Source of the DNA: Prevotella pectinovora
GTDB taxonomy: Bacteria; Bacteroidota; Bacteroidia; Bacteroidales; Bacteroidaceae
Direction of reading: 5' to 3'
Assembly (NCBI RefSeq): GCF_000834015.1
Contig: NZ_JXQI01000021.1
Coordinates: 124,001-188,000, forward strand
Length of the DNA stretch: 64,000 nt
Positions within the stretch are counted from its first letter, which is position 1. Each line of letters starts with the position of its first letter. Shown one piece after another: positions 45,403 through 54,529 of this stretch. The position numbers and the translations under genes were made by a program. The notes beneath the pieces were generated by a model, which ran no database searches, was not told where the DNA came from, and saw only the letters and a program-made list of their open reading frames with translations.

Positions 45403-46854
45403 ATGGATAAGAACGATATAGCAAAAGCAGCCCAATTGTTGGAGACAAAAGAGGATCTCCTTCACCTTCTCAACAAGATAAAACAGGATGAGATGGCAGA
45501 ATGTGGTATGTCTGACAAGTTCTATCCTTTCACGATGAAACACTTGAATTATTATTGCAATCCCAACAATTCGTTTCACCGATATAAGCAATTCAAAATT
45601 AAAAAGAAATCAGGAGGCTTTAGGCTGATAACGGCTCCAAGAAACCAGAGTTTCATGCTGTTGCTACGATATGTCAATGAAATCTTCAAGGCCGTTTACA
45701 CTCCTTCTGATTATGCTATGGGATTTACAGAAAATCGTTCCGTTGTAACCAATGCTAATCTGCATAAAGGACGCAATTATATCTTCAATATCGACTTGAA
45801 GGATTTCTTTCCAAGCATCCATCAAGCAAGAGTGTGGAAAAGGTTACAGCTAAAGCCTTTGTCCTTCAAACAACCGATTGCAAATGTTGTTGCAGGTCTA
45901 TGTTCCATGAAAGAAAAAATGGAAGATGGCAGTATAAGGTACGTTTTGCCACAAGGTGCGCCAACTTCACCGATTATAACCAACATGATTTGTGATAACC
46001 TTGATCGCAGATTGGCTGGATTGGCAAAACGATTTGGAGTTGTGTATTCAAGATATGCTGATGACATCACATTCAGTTCAATGCACAATGTTTACCATCC
46101 TATGGGAGAGTTCAGAAAAGAATTAAAGCGGATAGTCGAGAGCCAAGGTTTTGTCATAAATAAAGACAAGACGAGGTTGCAGAAACTGGGTTCACGTCAG
46201 GAGGTTACAGGCATTATAGTTAGTGACAAACTCAATGTGTCTCAGAAATATGTTCGCGACATTCGCAACATTCTTTATATATGGCGTAAATATGGTTATG
46301 CCACAGCGTTCAATAAATTCTTTCCAAGATACAAAGATGCTAAAGGACATGTAAAGAAAGGCAATCCAGATATGGTGAATGTGCTGGATGGAAAGCTTAT
46401 GTATCTGAAAATGGTAAAGGGCGAGGACGATAGCGTATATATGAGGCTGAAGACGCAATTTGACGAGTTGCGCCACAAGCTCCACAACACCAGTCAAGCT
46501 ACGCCTCGCGGCATCACCTACGTGGAAACGACACCCGTGCTGGAGTTTGAAAAGAAGAATGGCGCCACCATCGAAATCACCCGGTCGAAGCCGTCGGAGA
46601 AGGCCATCGAACCATTCGTCTCCCACCGATATGCCACCTTCCCCCTAGGCGGAAAGAGGCAGTGGGCCTCGGTCAACAAGACGTTGAAGCCGGAGGAGGA
46701 AACCCAAAAGGACCTTCTGGCCATATCCCACTGTCGCGACGCCAATGGTAAACTGTTTTGGTTGATTCACCGCGCCGACAAGATGATGGTTCGGCCACCT
46801 GAGTCGGTCAATATAGATGAACTGAATAAGGAACTCGACGATTTATTAGCCTAA
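45403..46854 (+). CDS. Retron reverse transcriptase with C-terminal extension
   Basis: 483 residues from the Met at 45403, which clears the a2 segment; an in-frame ATG at 45376 lies in a2. RT motifs: NANLH (the retron NAxxH) near residue 117, NIDLKDFFPSIH (catalytic Asp), QGAPTSPIITN, YADDIT near 219, and VTGI near 268, the VTG msr-recognition motif. Beyond residue 345 is a 140-residue extension (RGITYVETTPVLEFEKKNGATIEITRS ...) of unknown role. That 3' part is clearly more GC-rich than the RT core. Uses the ncRNA as template and primer to make multicopy DNA. Confidence 0.92.
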   Translation: MDKNDIAKAAQLLETKEDLLHLLNKIKQDEMAECGMSDKFYPFTMKHLNYYCNPNNSFHRYKQFKIKKKSGGFRLITAPRNQSFMLLLRYVNEIFKAVYTPSDYAMGFTENRSVVTNANLHKGRNYIFNIDLKDFFPSIHQARVWKRLQLKPLSFKQPIANVVAGLCSMKEKMEDGSIRYVLPQGAPTSPIITNMICDNLDRRLAGLAKRFGVVYSRYADDITFSSMHNVYHPMGEFRKELKRIVESQGFVINKDKTRLQKLGSRQEVTGIIVSDKLNVSQKYVRDIRNILYIWRKYGYATAFNKFFPRYKDAKGHVKKGNPDMVNVLDGKLMYLKMVKGEDDSVYMRLKTQFDELRHKLHNTSQATPRGITYVETTPVLEFEKKNGATIEITRSKPSEKAIEPFVSHRYATFPLGGKRQWASVNKTLKPEEETQKDLLAISHCRDANGKLFWLIHRADKMMVRPPESVNIDELNKELDDLLA

Positions 46855-46859
46855 CGCTT

Positions 46860-47780
46860 ATGGACGAAAAACTGAATAGCACATTAAACAAGGTAATACG
46901 GCTCTGCGGCCAGAACGCAGAGTTCGACAAGGAATTGCGAAAGAGGCTCGGCGTGGCCCCTTCCGCATCCGTTTTGCCGATAAGCGATGAGCGCATTGAT
47001 CAGATCTACGAGTATTGTATTGAAAAGGTCGTAAGGAAACAGGCTCGAGATTTTTATTCTGATTTCCCCGTTTCATCCATAAGAGATGGTCTTATGGATG
47101 ACTTCTGTAGGATGGAAGCATTTCGACGCAAGGATAACTTCGGTGATTTTTGTCTGTCCATGTATCAACAAATAGAGCGTATGACCAACTCGTTATGTAC
47201 GAACCCAGATATAAGCCTCATAGCCGAACGCATGTGGGGATATCCAGCTTATATCAAAACGGGAACTAATATCAAGACCTCATTAGAGAAAAGAGCAGAA
47301 AGCGACTATTTGGTTGCTTCGCTCGTGTTCCCCGGAAATGACAAGGAAACAGGTCTGTCTAATGCCACTAAGAAATCCAAGCAGGCTCTTCAAACTCTTT
47401 ACGCAAAGGATAAGATCAGATGTGTAGTCTATTTTTTAGGGTATAAGGCTGCCATGAAGAGCAGCGACTATAAGAGCTATATAGAATTTACATCGCTTTT
47501 GGCTGATCTTTACCAGTGTCGGAACATGAACCATAGAGGCAACAAGCCAACCCAATGGGAAAAGGAGACCCTTGATAGAATTCTACCTTCTAAGGCCGTC
47601 TATTATTTGAAGTTTTTGGGTGCACTGACCCTATATGTAGAGCAGATAAAGGAAGGATGGAAAAACCTTCCAACATTGAAGAATTATGCCCAATCGTTAT
47701 CTCCCAAAGAAGTAAAACCTAGACCTAATGTAATTGGGAATATGGAACTGCCTGGAGATAACAAAAAACGTTATAAGTAA
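46860..47780 (+). CDS. Retron-associated putative effector
   Basis: 306 residues, alpha-helical, no signal peptide or membrane span, 5 bp behind the RT gene. Contains CRNMNHRGNK near residue 220, which recalls a HEPN RNxxxH site but is one residue short, so that is not claimed. Position after RT marks it as the likely toxin/effector partner. Family not recognised. First about 45 codons share the GC-rich character of the RT tail, the rest is AT-rich. Confidence 0.6.
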   Translation: MDEKLNSTLNKVIRLCGQNAEFDKELRKRLGVAPSASVLPISDERIDQIYEYCIEKVVRKQARDFYSDFPVSSIRDGLMDDFCRMEAFRRKDNFGDFCLSMYQQIERMTNSLCTNPDISLIAERMWGYPAYIKTGTNIKTSLEKRAESDYLVASLVFPGNDKETGLSNATKKSKQALQTLYAKDKIRCVVYFLGYKAAMKSSDYKSYIEFTSLLADLYQCRNMNHRGNKPTQWEKETLDRILPSKAVYYLKFLGALTLYVEQIKEGWKNLPTLKNYAQSLSPKEVKPRPNVIGNMELPGDNKKRYK

Positions 47781-47972
47781 TATTTATGCTATAGCATCAA
47801 GGCTAGAAACTCGCTCAGTGGAGGGGGAGTCATTTTCTTCTCTGTTTATCTACTCCTCGTGATGACATATCTGTCTCCATTGCGATTCCTGCTGATGCTT
47901 CTGTCGGACTTAGGGCGGTTAAATATGAGATACCACTCGATTGTAATTGGTCCAGTACTCCTCAGTTCTTCT

Positions 47973-48014
47973 GTTTGCAGAATAAGCCTGTTTAAACAGG
48001 CTTATTCTGCAAAC
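47973..48014. repeat. Perfect 42-bp palindrome
   Basis: Left half GTTTGCAGAATAAGCCTGTT(T) and exact reverse complement, no loop, centre between 47993 and 47994. A degenerate relative with AAAATAAGCT...AGCTTATTT arms lies 130 bp downstream. Confidence 0.9.
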
Positions 48015-48128
48015 GGGTGTTTAGATGTTGATAATCAGGTAGTTGGAGGTGTAATTTAATTCTGGGAGGCACGGATTTGGGGCTCTTTGCTTCTTATTAT
48101 GCATTGAAAAAGGGCTGAAAAGGGCTGA

Positions 48129-48203
48129 TTTTGCAAAATAAGCTTGTTTTTATGAGCTTATTTCTACAAAATTTGCAGATTAAGAGAAAATAAGCTATAT
48201 TTG
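48129..48203 (+). promoter_or_regulatory. Operator-like inverted repeat and promoter of the ATPase gene
   Basis: Half site TTTTGCAAAATAAGCTTGTTT at 48131 onward resembles the palindrome half; inverted arm AGCTTATTT at 48155-48163. Promoter: TTG (48173-48175), 20-nt spacer, TATATTTG (48196-48203). Confidence 0.6.
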
Positions 48204-48223
48204 TAGCCTAAAATGCGATTGTT

Positions 48224-49678
48224 ATGGAGTATACGGCAATTTTGGAGAAGCAGATATTGGGGAGATTGAAAGTTGACAATCCCTGGTGGACAGAAGGAAA
48301 GGTTCCATCTTTTTATGGAAAGATGAGTCCCAGACTATATCTTGATATCTTTTATCCCTTGGTGAAGGATGTCGACATTCAACGTGCTATTATATTGATG
48401 GGACCTCGGCGAGTAGGCAAGACCGTGATGATCTATCATTCGATAAAAAAGCTGATAGACGAAGGGGTCTCACCGCAGAATATCATTTATGTGTCGGTGG
48501 AGACTCCGATATATAACAATATTCTTTTGGAGCAATTGTTTAATCTGGCATGTCAGATTCTTGGCAAGGAGAAGGGCAAGGAGCAGTTTTATGTCTTTTT
48601 TGACGAGATACAATATTTGAAAGACTGGGAGATAAATCTTAAGTCTTTGGTGGATACATACCACAATGTGAAATTTGTGGCATCTGGTTCTGCAGCTGCA
48701 GCACTCAAGAAGAGCAGCAATGAGAGCGGAGCCGGGAGGTTTACTGATTTCAATCTGCCGCCATTGCTTTTCTTTGAGTATATCCATCTGCGCGGCTATG
48801 ATATTATCATGCGTGAATCCAAAGTGGAGTGGGGCGGCATAGAGAGTTCTGTATATGATTCCATTGACATAGGCCAATTGAATGAACTTTTTCTGGATTA
48901 TATCAATTTCGGAGGTTATCCAGAGGTGGCTTTCTCAGCTCGTATTCAGAAAGATCCCAGCCAGTTTGTGCGTCATGACATTGTTGACAAGGTCTTGTTG
49001 CGCGATTTGCCGAGTCTTTACGGTATTTCCGATGTGCAGGAACTTAATTCCTTGTTTGCTATGATAGCTTATCATAGTGGGATGGAGTTCTCGTATGATG
49101 GAATGTCGAAAGAATCAGGGGTTAAGAAGGAAACCATTCGTAGGTATATACAATATCTGGAGGCTGCTTTCTTGATAAAAGTGGTGAATAAGACCGATGA
49201 TACGGCAAGGAGGTTCCAGCGCCAGACCACGTTCAAGATTTATCTGACGAACCCCTCTTTGAGGTGTGCTTTATTTGAGCCGGTGAAGATGACAGATGGA
49301 AATATCGGTGACATGATAGAGACGGCTGTTTATTCACAGTGGATACCGCGCGATGAGCGTATCGTATATGCAAACTGGAAAATAGGCCGCACTCAGGGAG
49401 AGGTGGATCTGGTAGGTATTAATGATGCCTTGCAGAAGCCAAGTTGGGCGGTGGAAGTGAAATGGACTGACCGTTTCTTCGACAGGCCCTCAGAATTGTC
49501 TTCGTTGAAGTATTTCATGGAAAAGAATCATTTGTCTCAGGCCTTGGTCACAACTATAGGGCAGAGAGGCAGGAAGGATATGGATTTCGGCACACTGCAT
49601 TTTATTCCGTCAGCCTGCTATGCCTATACTGTTGGTGAAAACACTTTGCGACAGGCGAAGAGAAGCTTTGGCTTGTGA
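48224..49678 (+). CDS. AAA ATPase with C-terminal DUF4143
   Basis: 484 residues. P-loop GPRRVGKTVMI near residue 60, Walker B FYVFFDEIQYLKDWE near 125, then a wHTH-like part and C-terminal DUF4143 with GEVDLVGI ... WAVEVKW, the E-V-D...E-V-K layout of a PD-(D/E)XK nuclease-like fold. Such ATPases are abundant and multicopy in Bacteroidales and have no settled function. Flanked by palindromic repeats. Alternative: a member of an autonomous selfish or toxin-antitoxin-like gene family. Confidence 0.88.
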   Translation: MEYTAILEKQILGRLKVDNPWWTEGKVPSFYGKMSPRLYLDIFYPLVKDVDIQRAIILMGPRRVGKTVMIYHSIKKLIDEGVSPQNIIYVSVETPIYNNILLEQLFNLACQILGKEKGKEQFYVFFDEIQYLKDWEINLKSLVDTYHNVKFVASGSAAAALKKSSNESGAGRFTDFNLPPLLFFEYIHLRGYDIIMRESKVEWGGIESSVYDSIDIGQLNELFLDYINFGGYPEVAFSARIQKDPSQFVRHDIVDKVLLRDLPSLYGISDVQELNSLFAMIAYHSGMEFSYDGMSKESGVKKETIRRYIQYLEAAFLIKVVNKTDDTARRFQRQTTFKIYLTNPSLRCALFEPVKMTDGNIGDMIETAVYSQWIPRDERIVYANWKIGRTQGEVDLVGINDALQKPSWAVEVKWTDRFFDRPSELSSLKYFMEKNHLSQALVTTIGQRGRKDMDFGTLHFIPSACYAYTVGENTLRQAKRSFGL

Positions 49679-49732
49679 TATCCGTTAATGAGATTGGCGT
49701 GTTGCTAATCTGAAAATCCCCCAAAATCCAGT

Positions 49733-49762
49733 CAAGCTCTGATGAACGATTCTGGGGCGAAC
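49733..49762 (+). repeat. Dispersed intergenic repeat, copy 3
   Basis: Core CTCTGATGAACGATTCTGGGG. Confidence 0.45.
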
Positions 49763-49805
49763 GGGAGGAATAAGGATTATATTCTAAAGAGTTAAAATCC
49801 GAGCT

Positions 49806-49833
49806 GGCTCTGATGGCAGATTCGGGGAAAAGC
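49806..49833 (+). repeat. Dispersed intergenic repeat, copy 4
   Basis: Core CTCTGATGGCAGATTCGGGG, 73 bp from copy 3 in the same orientation. Confidence 0.45.
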
Positions 49834-49874
49834 ATGACAAACAGAGATAAAAACAATAAAATCAAGATAGAAAT

Positions 49875-50114
49875 ATGACAAAGAAAAGCCTTCTTATCAA
49901 AGACACTACGGTGGATGAACGAATGGCAATCGTGAAGGAGTCGCTTAACTTCTGCGACGGTGATTGCGATGGAGTAGATATGGATGACATGTATGACGAC
50001 TATATCTTCGGTCGTCGGGAACTTGCCGATATCAATCTGGAATTCAGTCGGAAACATGCCGGTGAGGTGGTGCCAAACCGTCCTTCGGCACCTCGTGGCT
50101 GCATGGGACGGTAA
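49875..50114 (+). CDS. Small acidic hypothetical protein
   Basis: 79 residues (MTKKSLLIKDTTVDERMAIVKESLNFC ...) rich in Asp (DGDCDGVDMDDMYDDYI) with a Cys and a terminal RGCMGR. Flanked by its own terminator at 50132-50182. No function proposed. Confidence 0.6.
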   Translation: MTKKSLLIKDTTVDERMAIVKESLNFCDGDCDGVDMDDMYDDYIFGRRELADINLEFSRKHAGEVVPNRPSAPRGCMGR

Positions 50115-50131
50115 CCATTTGCATTGGCATG

Positions 50132-50182
50132 AAAAAACGGATTGTCTGGAGCGTTGTTGGCTTCGGGCAATCCGTTTTTTTT
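50132..50182 (+). terminator. Rho-independent terminator
   Basis: AACGGATTG (50136-50144) pairs with CAATCCGTT (50168-50176), followed by eight T. Confidence 0.85.
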
Positions 50183-50201
50183 GTTTCAATTAAGGCTTTG
50201 G

Positions 50202-50231
50202 GGCTGAACTTCAATCGGTCATCAAGATTTG
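50202..50231 (-). repeat. Dispersed intergenic repeat, copy 5
   Basis: Minus-strand core CTTGATGACCGATTGAAG. Confidence 0.45.
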
Positions 50232-50275
50232 TTTTGCTAAACTCCACCTCGCCCATCAACCCGATTCAGGCTGAA

Positions 50276-51112
50276 TCACTTTATAGTCGTTTCATACACC
50301 GTTTCGGGGTCAGCCTTGCCGAAGTCCATGTCACGGTAGGCTTTGGGGAGGTCGGACATGTCGAGGGTTATCTCCTTGTTTACGGGGCGGTCGGGGTCGA
50401 GCAGGGAGTGGGAGAAGAGCCAGTCGTAGGTCTTGCGCATATAGAAGAAGCGTGCCGGAGCACCGTGGTTGGCGCCCTGCAGCCAGGTGTAGCGCAGACG
50501 GGAGTCGTTGCCGGACTTCTCGAGGTCGTTGACCACCGATTTAGACTGGCTTATGGATACCGCCCTGTCGGCAGTGCCGTGGATTATCCATAGAGGCAGC
50601 CTGCCGAGCGGCGTGCGGTCTTTCTTCGAACAGCCGCCACACATGGCGAGAGCCGCCGCCACTTTGTCTGGATATGTGCAGGCGAAGTCGAGAGTGCCAT
50701 ATCCGCCGAGACTCATTCCGATGACATACACACGGGTGGAGTCGCAGGCATAGTTCTGTTTCGTCCATTCCAGCACGTCGTTTATCTTCTTCGGATTCCA
50801 CGCTCCGCCGGGGTTCTGCGGCACCACCACCAAAGCGTCTACCTGCCTGCCCTTCACTATGGCGTCGAGCGGTCCGTAGCGTCTTACCCTGTTCAGGTCT
50901 CTTCCGCAGAGGCTCTGTCCGTGCAGGAATATTATCACCGGAGTCTCGTTGAGAGTGTAGTAATATTCCGTTGGGGTGTAAACCCAGAAGTTGTAGCCAC
51001 CGGGTATGGCGTCTTTCACGGGGCGTATGAAGTCGTATTGGGCTTTAGTCTGTAATGATGCCGACAGGATGAGCGTCAGCATGAAAATGATTCTCCTTAT
51101 TATATTTGGCAT
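50276..51112 (-). CDS. Secreted alpha/beta-hydrolase esterase
   Basis: 278 residues from MPNIIRRIIFMLTLILSASLQ at 51112; the longer ORF to 51457 covers an AT-rich region without protein character. Signal peptide, then Ser nucleophile elbow GMSLGGYG, oxyanion region IIFLHGQSL, Asp in IIHGTADRAV and His in GANHGAP. Resembles phospholipase/carboxylesterase or CE1-like feruloyl/acetyl esterases. Divergent from susC, so probably deacylates a pectin-linked substituent. Confidence 0.8.
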   Translation of the reverse strand: MPNIIRRIIFMLTLILSASLQTKAQYDFIRPVKDAIPGGYNFWVYTPTEYYYTLNETPVIIFLHGQSLCGRDLNRVRRYGPLDAIVKGRQVDALVVVPQNPGGAWNPKKINDVLEWTKQNYACDSTRVYVIGMSLGGYGTLDFACTYPDKVAAALAMCGGCSKKDRTPLGRLPLWIIHGTADRAVSISQSKSVVNDLEKSGNDSRLRYTWLQGANHGAPARFFYMRKTYDWLFSHSLLDPDRPVNKEITLDMSDLPKAYRDMDFGKADPETVYETTIK

Positions 51113-51347
51113 GTCTTTATGTTTTGTTCTAAGAGAAAACGCAGATGGGTAGTGGTTTATTGTGTCGGGAGGGGTGTAATGTGGTGTTGTTATTGGAATT
51201 TTGGGTAGGAAACGCAAGATGCAAGTAGAAAATAACGACCGGTTTATGTTAAAAACAAAAGAATTTTTATTAATAATGGTTACAAACACCTTGTCTGTCC
51301 GTTTCTCAACTATAAGGAAAAATACAATTATTTTAAAATCTATTTTT
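51113..51347. promoter_or_regulatory. Divergent control region of the pectin locus
   Basis: 235 bp between the esterase and susC genes. A -7-like TATTTTAAA is unclear; no strong dyad is seen. Regulators of the locus are not in the window. Confidence 0.35.
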
Positions 51348-54300
51348 ATGAAGACAAGAAAGATGTATAATTCAAGTGCCAACTTGAAAAAGATGTCCAT
51401 CACGCTTGCTCTGTCCTCTGCAATGCTTTGTCCTGTGGCAGCCAATGCCGCAGGCAACGGAAACGTTGCCCCTTCTCCACAAGCTGTTCAGCAAAGTGGG
51501 GTAGTGAAAGGTAATATCGTTGACGAGACAGGACTGCCAATGATTGGTGTTACCGTTATCCCTATGGGACAGACAAAGAACGGTACTGTTACAGACCTCG
51601 ACGGTAATTTCACCTTGAACAACGTTTCGGGAAAGGTGACTCTTGAAATTTCATACGTTGGATACAAGACCCAGAAGGTGCAGGCCACCGTCGGCACCCC
51701 ATTGTCGCTCAAGATGGTTCCCGAGTCAAACCAGCTCGACGACGTTGTCGTTATCGGTTTCGGTACCGTTAAGAAGCGCGACCTCACCGGTTCGGTAGCC
51801 TCAGTGAAGTCAGACGTCATCCTTCAGACCCCTACCACCAGTGTTGCTTCAGCCATGCAGGGCCGTATCTCAGGTCTCGACATCAACGGCAGTGAACTCC
51901 GCATCCGTGGTAACCGTTCAATCAGCGGCGGCAACTCTCCGCTTGTGATCATCGACGGTGTGCAGGGCGGCAGCATGAGCGACCTCAACCCTAACGACAT
52001 CGAGTCTATCGACGTGTTGAAAGACGCCTCCTCAACAGCCATCTACGGTTCGCAGGGAGCCAACGGTGTAATCATCATCACCACCAAGAAGCCTGAAGCC
52101 GGCAAGATGTCAGTGTCTTACGACGGTTACGTCACGGCAGCCTTCCGTCCCGACCGCGCCGACTACCGTTCGCCAAGCGACTACTACAACACCCGTCGTC
52201 TGGCAGCGCAGAACGCCGGACTCTGGAGCAGCGAGGCCGACGACCAGTCGCTCTTCTCAAGCAACGAGGCATACGCAGCCTATAAGGCAGGCGCATGGAC
52301 AAACTATGAAGACCTCATGCAGAAGAAGACCACATGGAGCACCAAGCACACCGTGACCCTCTCAGGAGGAACAGAGAAGACGGCAGCCCGTTTCTCAGTG
52401 GGCTATGCCAACGACGGCGACAAGTGGAAGAAGAGCGGCGGTACCGACCGTTACACCCTGCGTGCCAACATCGACCACAACTTCCACAAGTGGATCAGTG
52501 CAGGAGTGACATTCCAGCTTGCCCATACCCGTTCAGAGTATTCACCATACATGAAGGCAAAGAACACCGGTCTTGAGCTGGGTTCACCTTATGGCGTATA
52601 CAACAATGAAACCGGCGAGTACAGCATCGGCAACGAACTCGTGACATATCCACTGGCAGCCGACGACTATGTTAACCCGCTGATCGACCGTATTGACGGC
52701 GACAGATACAAGAAAGAGACCTACGCCACAAACGTAGTGGCAAACGGATACTTGGATATCCACCCGATTGAGGGTCTCTCATTGCGCTCGACACTCAACA
52801 CCCACATCACCAACTCCTCTTCAGGCGACTTCATTGCCGAGAACCACTCTACGCTTATCGAGAGCGGCAAGACAAGAAGCCAGTCTAACATGTCGAAGGG
52901 TTCTTCTACATACGTGGAGTGGAACAATGTGTTGACATACAACTTCAAGAAGCTCCTTCCGGAAGACCATCACCTCTCACTGACATTCCTCACCACATGG
53001 GGAAAGAAGGTAGCCGACAATCTGAGCGCTACATCCAATGGCCAGACACTGGCAAGCAACCTGTGGTGGAACATGGGCAGCAACGACGGCGGTGAGGGCG
53101 CACTCTCACACTCAAGCTATTATCAGCAGGCACAGAACTTCTCTTATGCCGGCCGTGTGATGTACGACTGGAAAGGCCGTTACCTCTTCCAGGCATCCCT
53201 CCGTCGTGACGGTTCTTCAAAACTCGCTCCGGGTCATCAGTGGGAATGGTTCCCATCAGCAGCCTTTGCATGGCGTATCTCCGACGAGCCTTGGATGAAG
53301 CAGACCAAGTCATGGCTCGACGACCTGAAGCTCCGTGCCACATACGGTGTGTCAGGTAGCCAGAGTGTAAATGCATACGCTACATGGAGCGGTGTTACCT
53401 TCGCCGACTGGAGCTTCGGATTCCAGGATACACAGGCTAACCGCTACTTGCTCGGTGTGGTTGACAACGGTTACTACAAGATTGCCAACAAGACCACGAA
53501 GTGGGAACGTTCAGCATCCTTCGACCTCGGTTTCGACGCAGTGCTCCTCAACAGCCGCTTGAACATCACCTTCGACTGGTATTCACAGAAGACCACCGAC
53601 CTCCTTCTGCAGCGCTCACTGCCTACATCAGCAGGACAGGACGGTAAGTATGCCACTATGGTGAACATCGGTTCAGTGAAGAACCACGGTGTGGAATTCT
53701 CTATCAACAGCCGCAACATCGTGACAAAGGACTTCACATGGGGTTCTACACTCACATTCTCAGCCAACCGCGAGAAGATCGACGAGCTCTACGACAATCT
53801 GAAGGAACTGCAGATAGGTACACAGAAGGAGACACAGACTTATATGGTAGGTCATCCTATCCACTCATACAAGACATTCAAGTATCTCGGCATCTGGACC
53901 ACAGACGAGGTGAACGCCTGGACCGACGAGACAGCATACTACAAAGACGCAGCCAAGACACAGCGCTTCCAGGCTGGTGACATCAAGGTTGCCGACCTCG
54001 ACGGCGACCACGTGATCGACCAGAACAAGGATATCGCTTATGTAGGTTCCACATCACCAGACTGGTTTGCTGGATTCAACAACGACTTCCGCTACAAGAA
54101 CTGGGACCTCTCAATCTATTTCTATGCTCGCTGGGGACAGTGGGGCGAGAGCAAGGTGGCAAACTACGACCCTTCTACCGGTGGCATCTACTCTAACTTC
54201 GACTACTGGGTGGCAGGCACAAACGAGGGCGGCTCTCTGCCGGCACTCTACAAGGGCCGCAAGCTCTTCGACTACGTTGGCTACCAGAGCCTCTCTTACT

Positions 54301-54506
54301 GCGACAACTCATTCATCAAGCTGAAGAGAATCTCGCTCGGCTACACATTGCCACGCACAGCATTGAAGGCAATGGGCGTAAACAACGTGCGCATCTATGC
54401 CACAATCAACGATCCTCTCTACTTCGTGAAGAATGACTGGCAGAAGCACTTCGATCCAGAGGGCAACCAGCGCAGCGTAACCGTTGGTCTTAACGTAAAC
54501 TTCTAA
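51348..54506 (+). CDS. SusC-like TonB-dependent outer membrane receptor
   Basis: 1052 residues from ATG 51348 (MKTRKMYNSSANLKKMSI); signal peptide cleaved after ANAA. CarboxypepD-like N-terminal domain (VVKGNIVDETGLPMIGVTVIPMGQTKNGTVTDLDGNF), TonB-box-like DDVVVIGFGTVKKRDLTGSV, plug with RIRGNRSISGGNSPLVIIDGV and DVLKDASSTAIYGSQGANGVIIITTK, then the beta barrel to the terminal SVTVGLNVNF. Imports oligosaccharide across the outer membrane with its SusD partner. Confidence 0.96.
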   Translation: MKTRKMYNSSANLKKMSITLALSSAMLCPVAANAAGNGNVAPSPQAVQQSGVVKGNIVDETGLPMIGVTVIPMGQTKNGTVTDLDGNFTLNNVSGKVTLEISYVGYKTQKVQATVGTPLSLKMVPESNQLDDVVVIGFGTVKKRDLTGSVASVKSDVILQTPTTSVASAMQGRISGLDINGSELRIRGNRSISGGNSPLVIIDGVQGGSMSDLNPNDIESIDVLKDASSTAIYGSQGANGVIIITTKKPEAGKMSVSYDGYVTAAFRPDRADYRSPSDYYNTRRLAAQNAGLWSSEADDQSLFSSNEAYAAYKAGAWTNYEDLMQKKTTWSTKHTVTLSGGTEKTAARFSVGYANDGDKWKKSGGTDRYTLRANIDHNFHKWISAGVTFQLAHTRSEYSPYMKAKNTGLELGSPYGVYNNETGEYSIGNELVTYPLAADDYVNPLIDRIDGDRYKKETYATNVVANGYLDIHPIEGLSLRSTLNTHITNSSSGDFIAENHSTLIESGKTRSQSNMSKGSSTYVEWNNVLTYNFKKLLPEDHHLSLTFLTTWGKKVADNLSATSNGQTLASNLWWNMGSNDGGEGALSHSSYYQQAQNFSYAGRVMYDWKGRYLFQASLRRDGSSKLAPGHQWEWFPSAAFAWRISDEPWMKQTKSWLDDLKLRATYGVSGSQSVNAYATWSGVTFADWSFGFQDTQANRYLLGVVDNGYYKIANKTTKWERSASFDLGFDAVLLNSRLNITFDWYSQKTTDLLLQRSLPTSAGQDGKYATMVNIGSVKNHGVEFSINSRNIVTKDFTWGSTLTFSANREKIDELYDNLKELQIGTQKETQTYMVGHPIHSYKTFKYLGIWTTDEVNAWTDETAYYKDAAKTQRFQAGDIKVADLDGDHVIDQNKDIAYVGSTSPDWFAGFNNDFRYKNWDLSIYFYARWGQWGESKVANYDPSTGGIYSNFDYWVAGTNEGGSLPALYKGRKLFDYVGYQSLSYCDNSFIKLKRISLGYTLPRTALKAMGVNNVRIYATINDPLYFVKNDWQKHFDPEGNQRSVTVGLNVNF

Positions 54507-54529
54507 TCACCGTCAATAAAGGAAACAAA

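Larger units (their letters stand above)
47781..48223. other. 443-bp region between retron and ATPase gene
   Basis: No supported ORF. Contains the 42-bp palindrome, a related degenerate inverted repeat (48129-48177) and the promoter of the ATPase gene. Confidence 0.6.

Noticed and set aside
46860..47780. HEPN nuclease call for the retron partner
   Set aside because: The R-N-M-N-H text has three residues between Arg and His, not the usual four to six, so no HEPN claim is made.
51113..51457. N-terminal extension of the esterase ORF
   Set aside because: AT-rich divergent control region; the signal peptide begins at 51112.
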